Source of the DNA: Oscillospiraceae bacterium
Lineage (GTDB): Bacteria; Bacillota; Clostridia; Oscillospirales; Ruminococcaceae
DNA: 9,270 nucleotides
NCBI GenBank assembly: GCA_009776345.1
Contig: WRLS01000084.1
Span: 1 to 9,270, forward strand
Direction: 5' to 3'
Shown here: positions 1 to 5,913 of the stretch, in pieces
How positions within the stretch are numbered: the first letter of the stretch is position 1
Layout of the letters: each line of letters starts with the position of its first letter
Position numbers and translations under genes: made by a program
Notes under the pieces: generated by a model
Told to the model about the DNA's origin: nothing
What the model saw: the letters and a program-made list of their open reading frames with translations, nothing else
Databases searched by the model: none

Positions 1-17
1 GGGGGGGGGGCGGGGCC

Positions 18-36
18 GGGGGCAGGACCCGCCCCC
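18..36. repeat. GC-rich potential hairpin beside a poly-G tract
   Basis: GGGGGC at 18-23 can pair with GCCCCC at 31-36 across a 7-nt loop. It follows a run of ten G (1-10) and a run of four G (12-15), so the strand could also form a G-quadruplex. A T-run (50-54) lies about 14 nt downstream, which is too far for a textbook terminator. It may still be the end of a transcript coming from outside the window. The run of exactly ten G at the window edge could also be an assembly artefact. Confidence 0.35.
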
Positions 37-59
37 ACTATAAGCCGCGTTTTTCTTTG

Positions 60-93
60 TTACTTTCTTTTTGGCGGCGCAAAAAGAAAGTAA
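60..93. repeat. Perfect 14-bp inverted repeat with 6-nt loop
   Basis: The left arm TTACTTTCTTTTTG (60-73) is exactly complementary to CAAAAAGAAAGTAA (80-93), with loop GCGGCG (74-79). Pairing stops at 59/94. The arms are pyrimidine-rich on one side and purine-rich on the other. In RNA this is a 14-bp stem. No long U-run follows the stem on either strand, so it is not a textbook terminator. It resembles the short intergenic hairpin repeats found in many copies in some bacterial genomes, but copy number cannot be judged from one window. Confidence 0.75.
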
Positions 94-332
94 ATAATTG
101 CGTCGCGGAGCGCGCTGCTGCCCCCGCGGCTTGAGCGGTGAAAAACTGCCGAAGATGAAATCATGTTATAAACCACATCTGCGTAGCTACGGCTTTTGCC
201 TTTATATATATTTTATATCTTCGTGCGAAAATATGCGCGGAAATAGCTGGCGGGAAATCGTGCGCGTATTGTTATGTATATACCGGCAATAATTAGGGAA
301 AATATTGGAAGAAAGCATATTGGGGCGATGAC

Positions 333-1421
333 ATGAAAAAAAAGGTCCTGCTTTGGGGCGTGACGATTGCCCTGTCTGTTTTGGGAGTGTTCGCGGCGCC
401 CGGGATGGTTGAGTCGGCAATACCGTCGGTGTACTATATTACCCCGGCTGTTACTATTTATGAGAATATTGTAAACTGTATCGGCGTGATACAGCCCGGT
501 TCGGTATACAAGGTGTATGCGTCCGGAAGTATGGCGGCGGGGGCGGTCCATGTAGAATTGGGCGATATAGTGGAGGAAGGCCGCCTCCTGCTTACAGTTG
601 ACAGTGAGCGCACACAGCGGCTTAACCGCGGCGCCGTTTCCTCTGTCATAGATGAAGTCACGGGGCCTGTGCAAAACGGTTTGGCGGATATTATTGCGGC
701 GTTTTCCGCGCTGGGGATACCGGGGATTGCGGATGGGTTTGACCTTTCGGGGATTGCCGGAGTGCTTGGGCAGGACAGCGCTTCGGCGGGCGGCAGCTCT
801 GTCGCTGTAATCGCGGAGGATGAAATCACGGAAATCTTCGCCCCTGCCGCAGGCGTTATTGCGGAAATAGGGATTGTACCCGGTGGGGTTGCCGCGCCCG
901 GCAGCTGCCTGTTTACAATCCACGATATAAAAAGCTTTAAAGTAACCGCAAATGTAAACGAAGCGGATATCTCCAAGCTCAGCTTAGGCAACCGCGCACA
1001 GATACGGGGGGCGGGTTTTCCGGGGGTAAGCTATGAAGGTGTTGTAACCGCGATATCGCCCATAGCGTACAAGGCGCTGGCCGGTACGGCGGCCGAGACA
1101 GTTGTTGACGTCGAAATACGCATCCTGAACCCCAACAACAAGCTCCGCCCGGGGTTTACGGCGAGGGCCGAGATCACCGGGGAAAACCGCCATGAGCTTA
1201 TCACAATCCCCTATGAGTCGATCCGTCAGGATGAGCGCAACAACGAGTATGTCTATCTATATGAGAACGGGCGCCTTGTGCGTTCCGGTATCGTGACAGG
1301 GCGTGAGATGACAAATGAGGTCGAGGTCCTTCACGGCGTCCGCTTAGACAGCATTGTCGTCTATAACCCGGATGATGTACCGGGCGAGGGCGCGATGGTA
1401 AGGATTGTGGACAGGAAGTAG
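333..1421 (+). CDS. Membrane fusion / periplasmic adaptor protein (MacA/YknX/HlyD-like) of an ABC-type exporter
   Basis: This 362-residue protein is probably the extracytoplasmic adaptor of an MacB-type transporter. Residues 5-22 are hydrophobic after MKKK, fitting a signal peptide or membrane anchor. Two barrel-sandwich (lipoyl-like) halves lie at about 45-90 (ends VEEGRLLLTVD) and 165-197 (FAPAAGVIAEIG, then PGSCLFTI). A beta-barrel follows at about 202-282 (NPNNKLRPGFTARAEI) and a membrane-proximal domain at about 288-360 (IPYESIRQDERNNEYVYLYENG). The segment between the sandwich halves (about 92-165) is rich in Gly and Ala and shows no heptads, unlike the coiled-coil hairpin of Gram-negative MacA. 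Start: the only nearby in-frame ATG; the ribosome binding site is weak (GGGGCG). The permease gene follows 10 nt downstream, suggesting one transcript. The substrate is unknown. Confidence 0.85.
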   Translation: MKKKVLLWGVTIALSVLGVFAAPGMVESAIPSVYYITPAVTIYENIVNCIGVIQPGSVYKVYASGSMAAGAVHVELGDIVEEGRLLLTVDSERTQRLNRGAVSSVIDEVTGPVQNGLADIIAAFSALGIPGIADGFDLSGIAGVLGQDSASAGGSSVAVIAEDEITEIFAPAAGVIAEIGIVPGGVAAPGSCLFTIHDIKSFKVTANVNEADISKLSLGNRAQIRGAGFPGVSYEGVVTAISPIAYKALAGTAAETVVDVEIRILNPNNKLRPGFTARAEITGENRHELITIPYESIRQDERNNEYVYLYENGRLVRSGIVTGREMTNEVEVLHGVRLDSIVVYNPDDVPGEGAMVRIVDRK

Positions 1422-1431
1422 GTGCAGCGGT

Positions 1432-2619
1432 ATGTACGACCTTCTGCGGATGTGTGTACTGAATCTGGGCAGAAAAAAATCCCGGACCATGATGACAGTT
1501 ATCGGGATTGCGGTAGGCGTGGCATCTGTGGTGCTGATCGGGTCGATCGGGGACATCGGGAAATACGCGATCAGCCGCGAGCTGGACAGCCTTGGCGTAA
1601 GCGGGATTATGGTATCCTCCAACCGCAGGATTGCGGGTACGGCGCTCACGGACGGGCATCTTGAGCTGATCCGAAAAAGCGGCGCGGTGGACAGTGCGAT
1701 CCCGGTTGTGCTGGACTACACCAAAACATATATGCGCGAGCTTATGATGGACGCGGCGGTCTGGGGGATTGACTACGGCGCGAACCAGGTGTTCTACCTT
1801 AACCGCCTGCATGGCAGGCTGCTTACAAAAAACGATGTAACCGCGCGGCGGGATGTTTGCGTGGTTGACCAGAACATCGCGCAGGCATTTTACAAGCGCG
1901 ACAATATCGTAGGCAAAACGGTAACGGTGCAATTCGCCGCGGGTATGCGTGAGCTTGAGGTTGTTGGGGTCGTAGCCTCCGGCGGGAATTTGCTGCAGGG
2001 GCTTATAGGCAGCGTTGTGCCGTGCTTTATTTATATGCCCTACACAACGCTGCAGGATTATTCGCGCAAGGACAGCTTTGATCAAATTGCGGTGAAGGTA
2101 AAGCCCGGTGTAGACGGCGATGTAGCCGGCCGCCAAATACAAAACGAGCTTACCGCGTTCACAGGCGTTTCCGGCGGCTTTAAGGCCGACAATATGACCG
2201 CGCAAAAAGAAAGGCTCGACCGCGTGCTGGGAATCGCGGCGGCGGCGCTTTCGGCAATTGCGGGGGTATCGCTGGTTGTTGCGGGGCTTAGCATCATGAC
2301 CGTGATGCTCGTGTCTGTTCACGAACGCACAAGGGAAATCGGGATCAAGAAATCTATCGGCGCGAGCAGGCACGATATCCTCGCGGAATTTCTGATGGAG
2401 GCGCTGGCAATTTCCGTAATCGGCAGCCTTGCCGGGACAGCGGCGGGGCTGCTGTTCCTGGCGGCGGGGTGCCTGCCGCTGGGCATCCCGTTGCGGTTTA
2501 ACACGCAGACAATAGCGCTGTGCGTTATGTTTTCGATATGCGTGGGCGTGGTGTTCGGTGTGTACCCGGCGTCGGTCGCGGCAAAGATGAAACCGGTGGA
2601 TGCGCTGCGAAGTGAGTAA
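1432..2619 (+). CDS. ABC transporter permease, MacB/FtsX family
   Basis: This 395-residue membrane protein has the MacB plan. A short cytoplasmic start is followed by TM1 (about 21-38), a large extracytoplasmic core domain (about 40-265), then TM2 (about 267-294), TM3 (about 322-346) and TM4 (about 359-378). After TM2 comes HERTREIGIKKSIGA (297-311), the FtsX-family cytoplasmic signature expected to contact the ATPase. The end, VAAKMKPVDALRSE, is also typical. I chose ATG 1432 because AGGTG lies 7 nt upstream. An in-frame TTG at 1405 would overlap the adaptor and add nine unlikely residues. MacB of E. coli carries its own N-terminal ATPase domain; this protein has none, and no ATPase gene lies next to it. 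It probably exports or extracts a substrate with the upstream adaptor, using an ATPase encoded elsewhere. Confidence 0.9.
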   Translation: MYDLLRMCVLNLGRKKSRTMMTVIGIAVGVASVVLIGSIGDIGKYAISRELDSLGVSGIMVSSNRRIAGTALTDGHLELIRKSGAVDSAIPVVLDYTKTYMRELMMDAAVWGIDYGANQVFYLNRLHGRLLTKNDVTARRDVCVVDQNIAQAFYKRDNIVGKTVTVQFAAGMRELEVVGVVASGGNLLQGLIGSVVPCFIYMPYTTLQDYSRKDSFDQIAVKVKPGVDGDVAGRQIQNELTAFTGVSGGFKADNMTAQKERLDRVLGIAAAALSAIAGVSLVVAGLSIMTVMLVSVHERTREIGIKKSIGASRHDILAEFLMEALAISVIGSLAGTAAGLLFLAAGCLPLGIPLRFNTQTIALCVMFSICVGVVFGVYPASVAAKMKPVDALRSE

Positions 2620-2635
2620 GGAGAATAAAAACAAT

Positions 2636-2662
2636 CCCCCCGGGGAGCGGGGGGTTATTTTT
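2636..2662. terminator. Probable bidirectional Rho-independent terminator
   Basis: CCCCCC (2636-2641) pairs with GGGGGG (2649-2654) around a 7-nt loop. On the plus strand the stem is followed by TTATTTTTG, ending the permease transcript 17 nt after its stop. On the minus strand the stem is followed by ATTGTTTTTATT, ending the transcript that finishes with the L17 gene, whose stop codon begins only 10 bases from the stem. The two genes converge with a 44-bp gap, so one hairpin with T-rich tails on both sides would serve both. Confidence 0.85.
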
Positions 2663-2663
2663 G

Positions 2664-3005
2664 TTATATCAGCTCTATTATCGCCATCTCCGCCGCGTCG
2701 CCCCTGCGGGGGCCTTTGCGGATGATGCGGGTGTAGCCGCCGTTTGTTTCCCTGTACTTCGGGGCGATTTCGTCAAACAGCTTTTTTGCCACGCCTTCCT
2801 TCGTTACAAACGAAAAGACCTGGCGTTTGGCGTGCAGGTTGTCGTTTTTCGCTATGGTTATCATTTTCTCCGCAACCGAGCGCACTTCCTTTGCGCGGGT
2901 CACGGTTGTTTCAAGCCTTCCGCTTTCCAGCAGGAAAGTCACCATCGCGCGCAGCATCGCTTTGCGGTGGTCTGTTTTCCTGCCGAGCTTTCTTGTTCCC
3001 GGCAC
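2664..3005 (-). CDS. rplQ: 50S ribosomal protein L17
   Basis: L17 is a large-subunit protein near the peptide exit tunnel. The 113-residue product has the family start MPGTRKLGRKTDHRKAML and the typical end GGYTRIIRKGPRRGDAAEMAIIEL. Its length matches short bacterial L17. The start codon is GTG, placed by homology with the family N-terminus and by AAGGAG (3016-3021) 10 nt upstream. An ATG at 3012 is in another frame and only 3 nt from the AGGAG. It is the last gene of the superoperon, 67 nt after rpoA, and is followed at once by the shared terminator. In many Firmicutes the ECF transporter genes and truA follow rplQ; here a convergent export unit does. Confidence 0.97.
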   Translation of the reverse strand: MPGTRKLGRKTDHRKAMLRAMVTFLLESGRLETTVTRAKEVRSVAEKMITIAKNDNLHAKRQVFSFVTKEGVAKKLFDEIAPKYRETNGGYTRIIRKGPRRGDAAEMAIIELI

Positions 3006-3072
3006 TGTTCATTCACTCCTTACTTTTTAGAAAAGAAAAGCAGCCAAATGCGTTTTTTCGCGCAAAAATATT

Positions 3073-4029
3073 TTACTCTTCTTCATCGCTGAGTGTGAAG
3101 CCAAGGGAGTTGAGTTTTTCCATGACCTCCTCCAGCGATTTTTTGCCCAGGTTGCGGACCTTCATCATCTCCTCGGGGGATTTGAAGACAAGGTCCTGCA
3201 CTGTGTTGACACCTGCGCGTTTAAGGCAGTTAAAGGCGCGCACAGATAAGTCAAGCTCCTCAATAGTCATCTCAAGAGCCCGTTCTTTGCCGCTCTCCTC
3301 TTTCTTTTCAAGTATTTCGGAGGAGCCAACCTCGTCGCTTAAATCGACGAAGTGGTTGAGCTGGCGATTGAGGATCTTGGCGGCTAGGCCAACGGCTTCC
3401 TTAGCGGAGATCGTACCGTCTGTCCAAACCTCCAGGGTCAATTTGTCGTAGTCGGTTATCTGTTCCACGCGGGTGTTGTCCACCGCGTAGTTCACCTTTA
3501 ACACGGGGGTATAGATGCTGTCCACCGGAATAGTGCCGATCGGCGCTTTATCCAGCTCGGTCTGCTTGTTGCGCTCGGCGCTTACATAGCCCTGGCCTTT
3601 TTTGAAGGTGATCTCCATGGCCAGCTTTGCGCCTTCGCCAAGCGTTGCGATGTGCATACTGGGGTCGAGTATCTCGATTTCGGCGTCCGCTGAAATCGAT
3701 CCTGCGGTCACTTCACATTCCCCTTCGGCGTCGATCCTGACTGTCTTGGGCCCGTCGCAGTACAGCCGCGCAGTCAGCCCTTTGATATTCAGGATGATTT
3801 CGGTGACATCCTCTTTAACGCCCGGGATTGTAGAAAATTCGTGCTGGATGCCGTCGATCTTTACAGAAATAACTGCCACACCGGGGAGCGAGGAGAGCAG
3901 AACGCGCCTGAGACTGTTGCCCAAGGTTGTACCGAAGCCGCGGTCAAGCGGTTCGCCGATAAACCGGCCATAGGTACCGTCGGGCTTGAGTTCTGCGGTT
4001 TCGATTTTCGGTTCAATTATTTTTACCAA
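3073..4029 (-). CDS. rpoA: DNA-directed RNA polymerase subunit alpha
   Basis: Alpha dimerises to nucleate RNA polymerase assembly, and its C-terminal domain contacts UP elements and activators. The 318-residue protein has the N-terminal domain at about 1-230, with the dimer-interface motif RGFGTTLGNSLRRVLLSSLPG ending at residue 50. A charged linker (about 235-252) leads to the C-terminal domain at about 253-310. DNA-contact residues equivalent to E. coli R265, N268, C269, G296, K298 and S299 are present at R264, N267, C268, G295, K297 and S298. It ends in an acidic DEEE tail. The start is TTG: no ATG or GTG lies near the conserved N-terminus, and AGGAGG (4038-4043) is 8 nt upstream. It sits 24 nt after rpsD, in the usual Firmicute order. 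Confidence 0.98.
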   Translation of the reverse strand: MVKIIEPKIETAELKPDGTYGRFIGEPLDRGFGTTLGNSLRRVLLSSLPGVAVISVKIDGIQHEFSTIPGVKEDVTEIILNIKGLTARLYCDGPKTVRIDAEGECEVTAGSISADAEIEILDPSMHIATLGEGAKLAMEITFKKGQGYVSAERNKQTELDKAPIGTIPVDSIYTPVLKVNYAVDNTRVEQITDYDKLTLEVWTDGTISAKEAVGLAAKILNRQLNHFVDLSDEVGSSEILEKKEESGKERALEMTIEELDLSVRAFNCLKRAGVNTVQDLVFKSPEEMMKVRNLGKKSLEEVMEKLNSLGFTLSDEEE

Positions 4030-4037
4030 AGAAAAAC

Positions 4038-4043
4038 CCTCCT
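4038..4043 (-). promoter_or_regulatory. Ribosome binding site that fixes the TTG start of rpoA
   Basis: AGGAGG within AAGGAGGG lies 8 nt before TTG at 4029. No ATG or GTG fits the conserved alpha N-terminus, so this strong site supports initiation at TTG. Confidence 0.8.
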
Positions 4044-4053
4044 TCTGGACATA

Positions 4054-4647
4054 TTACTTGCTGTAAAGCTCGACGATCAGCGTTTCGTTAACGGGGATGT
4101 CGATATCCTCGCGGATGGGGAGGCGTTCGATCCTGCCCTCAAACGCGGCGGTTGACCCGGTGATCCAGCCCGGGAATGCCTTGGGGTTCTCGGCAAGGGC
4201 CTTGAACATCTCAGAGCTTCTGCTCTTTTGCTTCACGGCAATCATATCGCCGGGCTTTACGCGGTAGGACGGGATGTCCACGCGCTTCCCATTGACATAG
4301 ACATGGCCGTGCCCTACGATCTGGCGCGCCTGGCGGCGGGTTTCGCCGAAGCCCATAACAAACGCCACATTGTCAAGGCGGCTTTCCAGCAGGACAAGAA
4401 GGTTCTCACCGGTTTGGCCCTTCATCCGCTCCGCCCTTTCAAAAGTCAGACGGAACTGCTTTTCCAGCACGCCGTAGATGAATTTCGCCTTCTGCTTTTC
4501 TTTTAGCTGCAGTGCGTATTCGCTTGACTTGGCGCGGCGCGCGGTCCTCTTGGGGTCCCTGCGGGTTTCCTTTGAATAACCGAGTACGCCCGGGCTGATG
4601 CCGAGGTTGCGGCATTTTTTTAATACGGGGTCACGATTTACTGCCAC
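4054..4647 (-). CDS. rpsD: 30S ribosomal protein S4, zinc-ligand-free form
   Basis: S4 is a primary 16S rRNA-binding assembly protein and, in E. coli, the translational repressor of the alpha operon. The 197-residue product has an N-terminal domain (about 1-85, with QLKEKQKAKFIYGVLEKQF), an S4 RNA-binding domain (about 86-150, with LLESRLDNV, RRQARQIVGHGHVYVNGKRVD), and the standard end LPIREDIDIPVNETLIVELYSK. The N-terminus MAVNRDPVLKKCRNLGI keeps a single Cys (C12), so the four-cysteine zinc site of C+ S4 proteins is absent. This form occurs in many Clostridia. The start is GTG, with AAGGAG (4660-4665) 12 nt upstream, a rather long spacing. It lies between rpsK and rpoA, so S4 could regulate its own operon as in E. 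coli; B. subtilis instead has rpsD elsewhere. Confidence 0.97.
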   Translation of the reverse strand: MAVNRDPVLKKCRNLGISPGVLGYSKETRRDPKRTARRAKSSEYALQLKEKQKAKFIYGVLEKQFRLTFERAERMKGQTGENLLVLLESRLDNVAFVMGFGETRRQARQIVGHGHVYVNGKRVDIPSYRVKPGDMIAVKQKSRSSEMFKALAENPKAFPGWITGSTAAFEGRIERLPIREDIDIPVNETLIVELYSK

Positions 4648-4678
4648 GGTAAACTTCCACTCCTTTCTTAATAGTTGC

Positions 4679-5077
4679 CTATACCCTGCGCCTTTTCGGC
4701 GGGCGGCAGCCGTTGTGCGGGACAGGCGTAACGTCCTTGATCATGTCCACTTCAAGACCGGCGGCCTGCAGGGCGCGTATTGCGGCCTCCCTGCCGGAGC
4801 CGGGGCCCTTTACATATACCTCGACTGTTTTAAGCCCATGCTCCATCGCGGTCTTTGCGGCTGTTTCCGCGGCGATCTGCGCGGCATAGGGAGTGGATTT
4901 GCGCGATCCGCGAAAACCCAGGCCCCCTGCGCTTGCCCAGGAAAGCGCGTTGCCCCGGGTATCGGTGATGGTAACAATCGTGTTGTTGAATGTGGATTGG
5001 ATATGCGCCGCCCCTTTTTCGATATTCTTGCGTTCGCGGCGGCGTGTCGTCGTTCTTCTGGCCGTAGCTCTAGCCAT
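4679..5077 (-). CDS. rpsK: 30S ribosomal protein S11
   Basis: S11 lies on the platform of the small subunit and helps shape the E site and mRNA exit. The 132-residue product shows a basic N-terminus (MARATARRTTTRRRERKN) followed by the family core: GAAHIQSTFNNTIVTITD, SAGGLGFRGSRKSTPYAAQ, and YVKGPGSGREAAIRALQAAGLEV. The end, DVTPVPHNGCRPPKRRRV, is characteristic. The length is normal for the family. The ATG start is preceded by AAGGGAGGG, and the gene begins 18 nt after the rpsM stop, in the S13-S11-S4-alpha order shared with E. coli. Confidence 0.98.
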   Translation of the reverse strand: MARATARRTTTRRRERKNIEKGAAHIQSTFNNTIVTITDTRGNALSWASAGGLGFRGSRKSTPYAAQIAAETAAKTAMEHGLKTVEVYVKGPGSGREAAIRALQAAGLEVDMIKDVTPVPHNGCRPPKRRRV

Positions 5078-5095
5078 GCGCTTTTATTCCCTCCC

Positions 5096-5464
5096 TTACT
5101 TTTTCTTGTTGGCGATGGTCTTTTTCGGGCCCTTGCGGGTGCGCGCGTTTGTCTTTGTGCGCTGGCCGCGAACGGGCAGGCCCCTTCTGTGGCGGATGCC
5201 CCGGTAACAGCTTATCTCGATCAGGCGTTTGATGTTCAGGGCGGTGGTCCTTCTCAGGTCGCCTTCTACCATGACGCTCCTGTCGATGTAATCGCGGAGC
5301 CGCGCTATATCGTCTTCGGTCAGGTCGCGCACGCGTGTGTCGGGGTTTACGCCTGTTGCGGCGATTATGTCGCTTGCGGTTTTCTGCCCGATGCCGAAAA
5401 TATAGGTCAGTCCAACCTCGACCCTTTTTTCGCGGGGCAAATCTACACCGGCTATACGAGCCAT
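5096..5464 (-). CDS. rpsM: 30S ribosomal protein S13
   Basis: S13 sits in the head of the small subunit and contacts the P-site tRNA and an inter-subunit bridge. The 122-residue product begins MARIAGVDLPREKRVEVGLTY, has the helix-two-turn-helix segment around 14-55 (IFGIGQKTASDIIAATGV), and ends with the conserved basic tail CYRGIRHRRGLPVRGQRTKTNARTRKG. The ATG start is preceded by AGGAGGA. This is the first gene after the widest gap of the array (91 nt), which corresponds to the start of the separate alpha operon in E. coli. Confidence 0.98.
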   Translation of the reverse strand: MARIAGVDLPREKRVEVGLTYIFGIGQKTASDIIAATGVNPDTRVRDLTEDDIARLRDYIDRSVMVEGDLRRTTALNIKRLIEISCYRGIRHRRGLPVRGQRTKTNARTRKGPKKTIANKKK

Positions 5465-5483
5465 TCGTCTTCCTCCTATCTTT

Positions 5484-5512
5484 TATATTGCATTACTCAG
5501 ACAAGCAGCCAA
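5484..5512 (-). promoter_or_regulatory. Candidate internal promoter upstream of rpsM
   Basis: Within the 91-nt gap between rpmJ and rpsM, minus strand, TTGGCT (5512-5507) lies 17 bp before AATATA (5489-5484), which is preceded by TGC like an extended -10. An overlapping TATAAA (5487-5482) is a better -10 match but would have 19-bp spacing. Both matches to consensus are moderate. The location, at the alpha-operon boundary, is the main support. Confidence 0.25.
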
Positions 5513-5555
5513 CCATCGTGTGCATAGCATTAAATTAGTGCCGCACCCATCCGAG

Positions 5556-5669
5556 TCAGCCTTGTCTTTGCTTGTGCTTTGGGTTCATGCAAATGACCAT
5601 GATCCTGCCCTTGCGCCTGATGATTTTGCATTTTTCGCAAATGGGCTTTACGGAAGGCCTTACTTTCAT
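5556..5669 (-). CDS. rpmJ: 50S ribosomal protein L36, zinc-binding form
   Basis: L36 is a tiny zinc-ribbon protein of the large subunit. Reading the minus strand gives 37 residues, MKVRPSVKPICEKCK followed by IIRRKGRIMVICMNPKHKQRQG. C11, C14, C27 and H32 are the expected CxxC...C...H zinc ligands, so this is the zinc-containing (C+) form, whereas S4 in the same operon has lost its site. The ATG start is preceded by GAGGAGGA. It follows infA by 25 nt, the usual infA-rpmJ-rpsM order. Confidence 0.97.
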   Translation of the reverse strand: MKVRPSVKPICEKCKIIRRKGRIMVICMNPKHKQRQG

Positions 5670-5694
5670 GGGATAATCCTCCTCATACAACTTC

Positions 5695-5913
5695 TTACTT
5701 CGTGCGCCAGGTGATGCGGCCTTTTGTAAGGTCATAGGGCGATATCTCGACCGTGACCTTGTCCCCCGGCAATATGCGTATAAAATTCATTCGGAGCTTA
5801 CCGGAAATGTGGGCGAGGACCTTGTGCCCGTTAGATAGCTCCACCTGGAACTGCGCGTTAGGCAGCTTTTCCAGGACCGTCCCCTCGATCTCGATTACAT
5901 CCGCTTTGGACAA
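5695..5913 (-). CDS. infA: Translation initiation factor IF-1
   Basis: IF-1 binds the A site of the small subunit during initiation. The 72-residue product is a single OB-fold (S1 domain) with the full family pattern: MSKADVIEIEGTVLEKLPNA, GHKVLAHISGKLRMNFIRI, LPGDKVTVEISPYDLTKGRI. The length is exactly the usual one. The start codon is TTG, with an in-frame TGA two codons upstream and AGGAGG 9 nt upstream, leaving no other sensible start. Its first 19 nt overlap the end of the KOW-domain gene, and its ribosome binding site lies inside that gene, which points to translational coupling. Confidence 0.97.
   Translation of the reverse strand: MSKADVIEIEGTVLEKLPNAQFQVELSNGHKVLAHISGKLRMNFIRILPGDKVTVEISPYDLTKGRITWRTK

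Larger units (their letters stand above)
1..332. other. Gene-free region upstream of the adaptor/permease unit
   Basis: No convincing gene is visible here. The short open frame at 98-292 has no ribosome binding site and a low-complexity, unfamiliar product. The stretch changes composition: bases 1-36 are almost pure G and C, 60-93 is a perfect inverted repeat, and from about 195 to 300 it is AT-rich with TATATA-like runs. A 10-bp palindrome, CGTAGCTACG, lies at 182-191. The promoter of the plus-strand pair should lie between the hairpin and 333, but I could not find a -35/-10 pair with good matches and 16-18 bp spacing, so none is called. Confidence 0.6.

Noticed and set aside
182..191. Palindrome CGTAGCTACG as an operator
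   Set aside because: Ten-base palindromes are common by chance and no regulator gene or promoter anchors it, so it is only mentioned in the upstream-region entry.
98..292. Small 64-codon frame in the upstream region
   Set aside because: No ribosome binding site, a TTG start, and an unconvincing product.
1405..1431. Earlier TTG start for the permease
   Set aside because: It would overlap the adaptor gene and lacks a ribosome binding site, while ATG 1432 has AGGTG at 7 nt.
1201..2634. 477-codon open frame on the minus strand opposite the permease gene
   Set aside because: Its product is rich in Arg, His and Pro with no recognisable domain, and it lies fully opposite a clear FtsX-family gene. 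GC-rich codon bias explains the absence of stops.
3006..3072. Possible terminator between rpoA and rplQ
   Set aside because: TGCG and CGCA can pair over an 8-nt A-rich loop, but a 4-bp stem is too weak to call, and rplQ is expected to be co-transcribed.
4598..5527. 309-codon plus-strand open frame opposite rpsK and rpsM
   Set aside because: It covers two certain ribosomal protein genes in antisense and shows no domain or plausible ribosome binding site.
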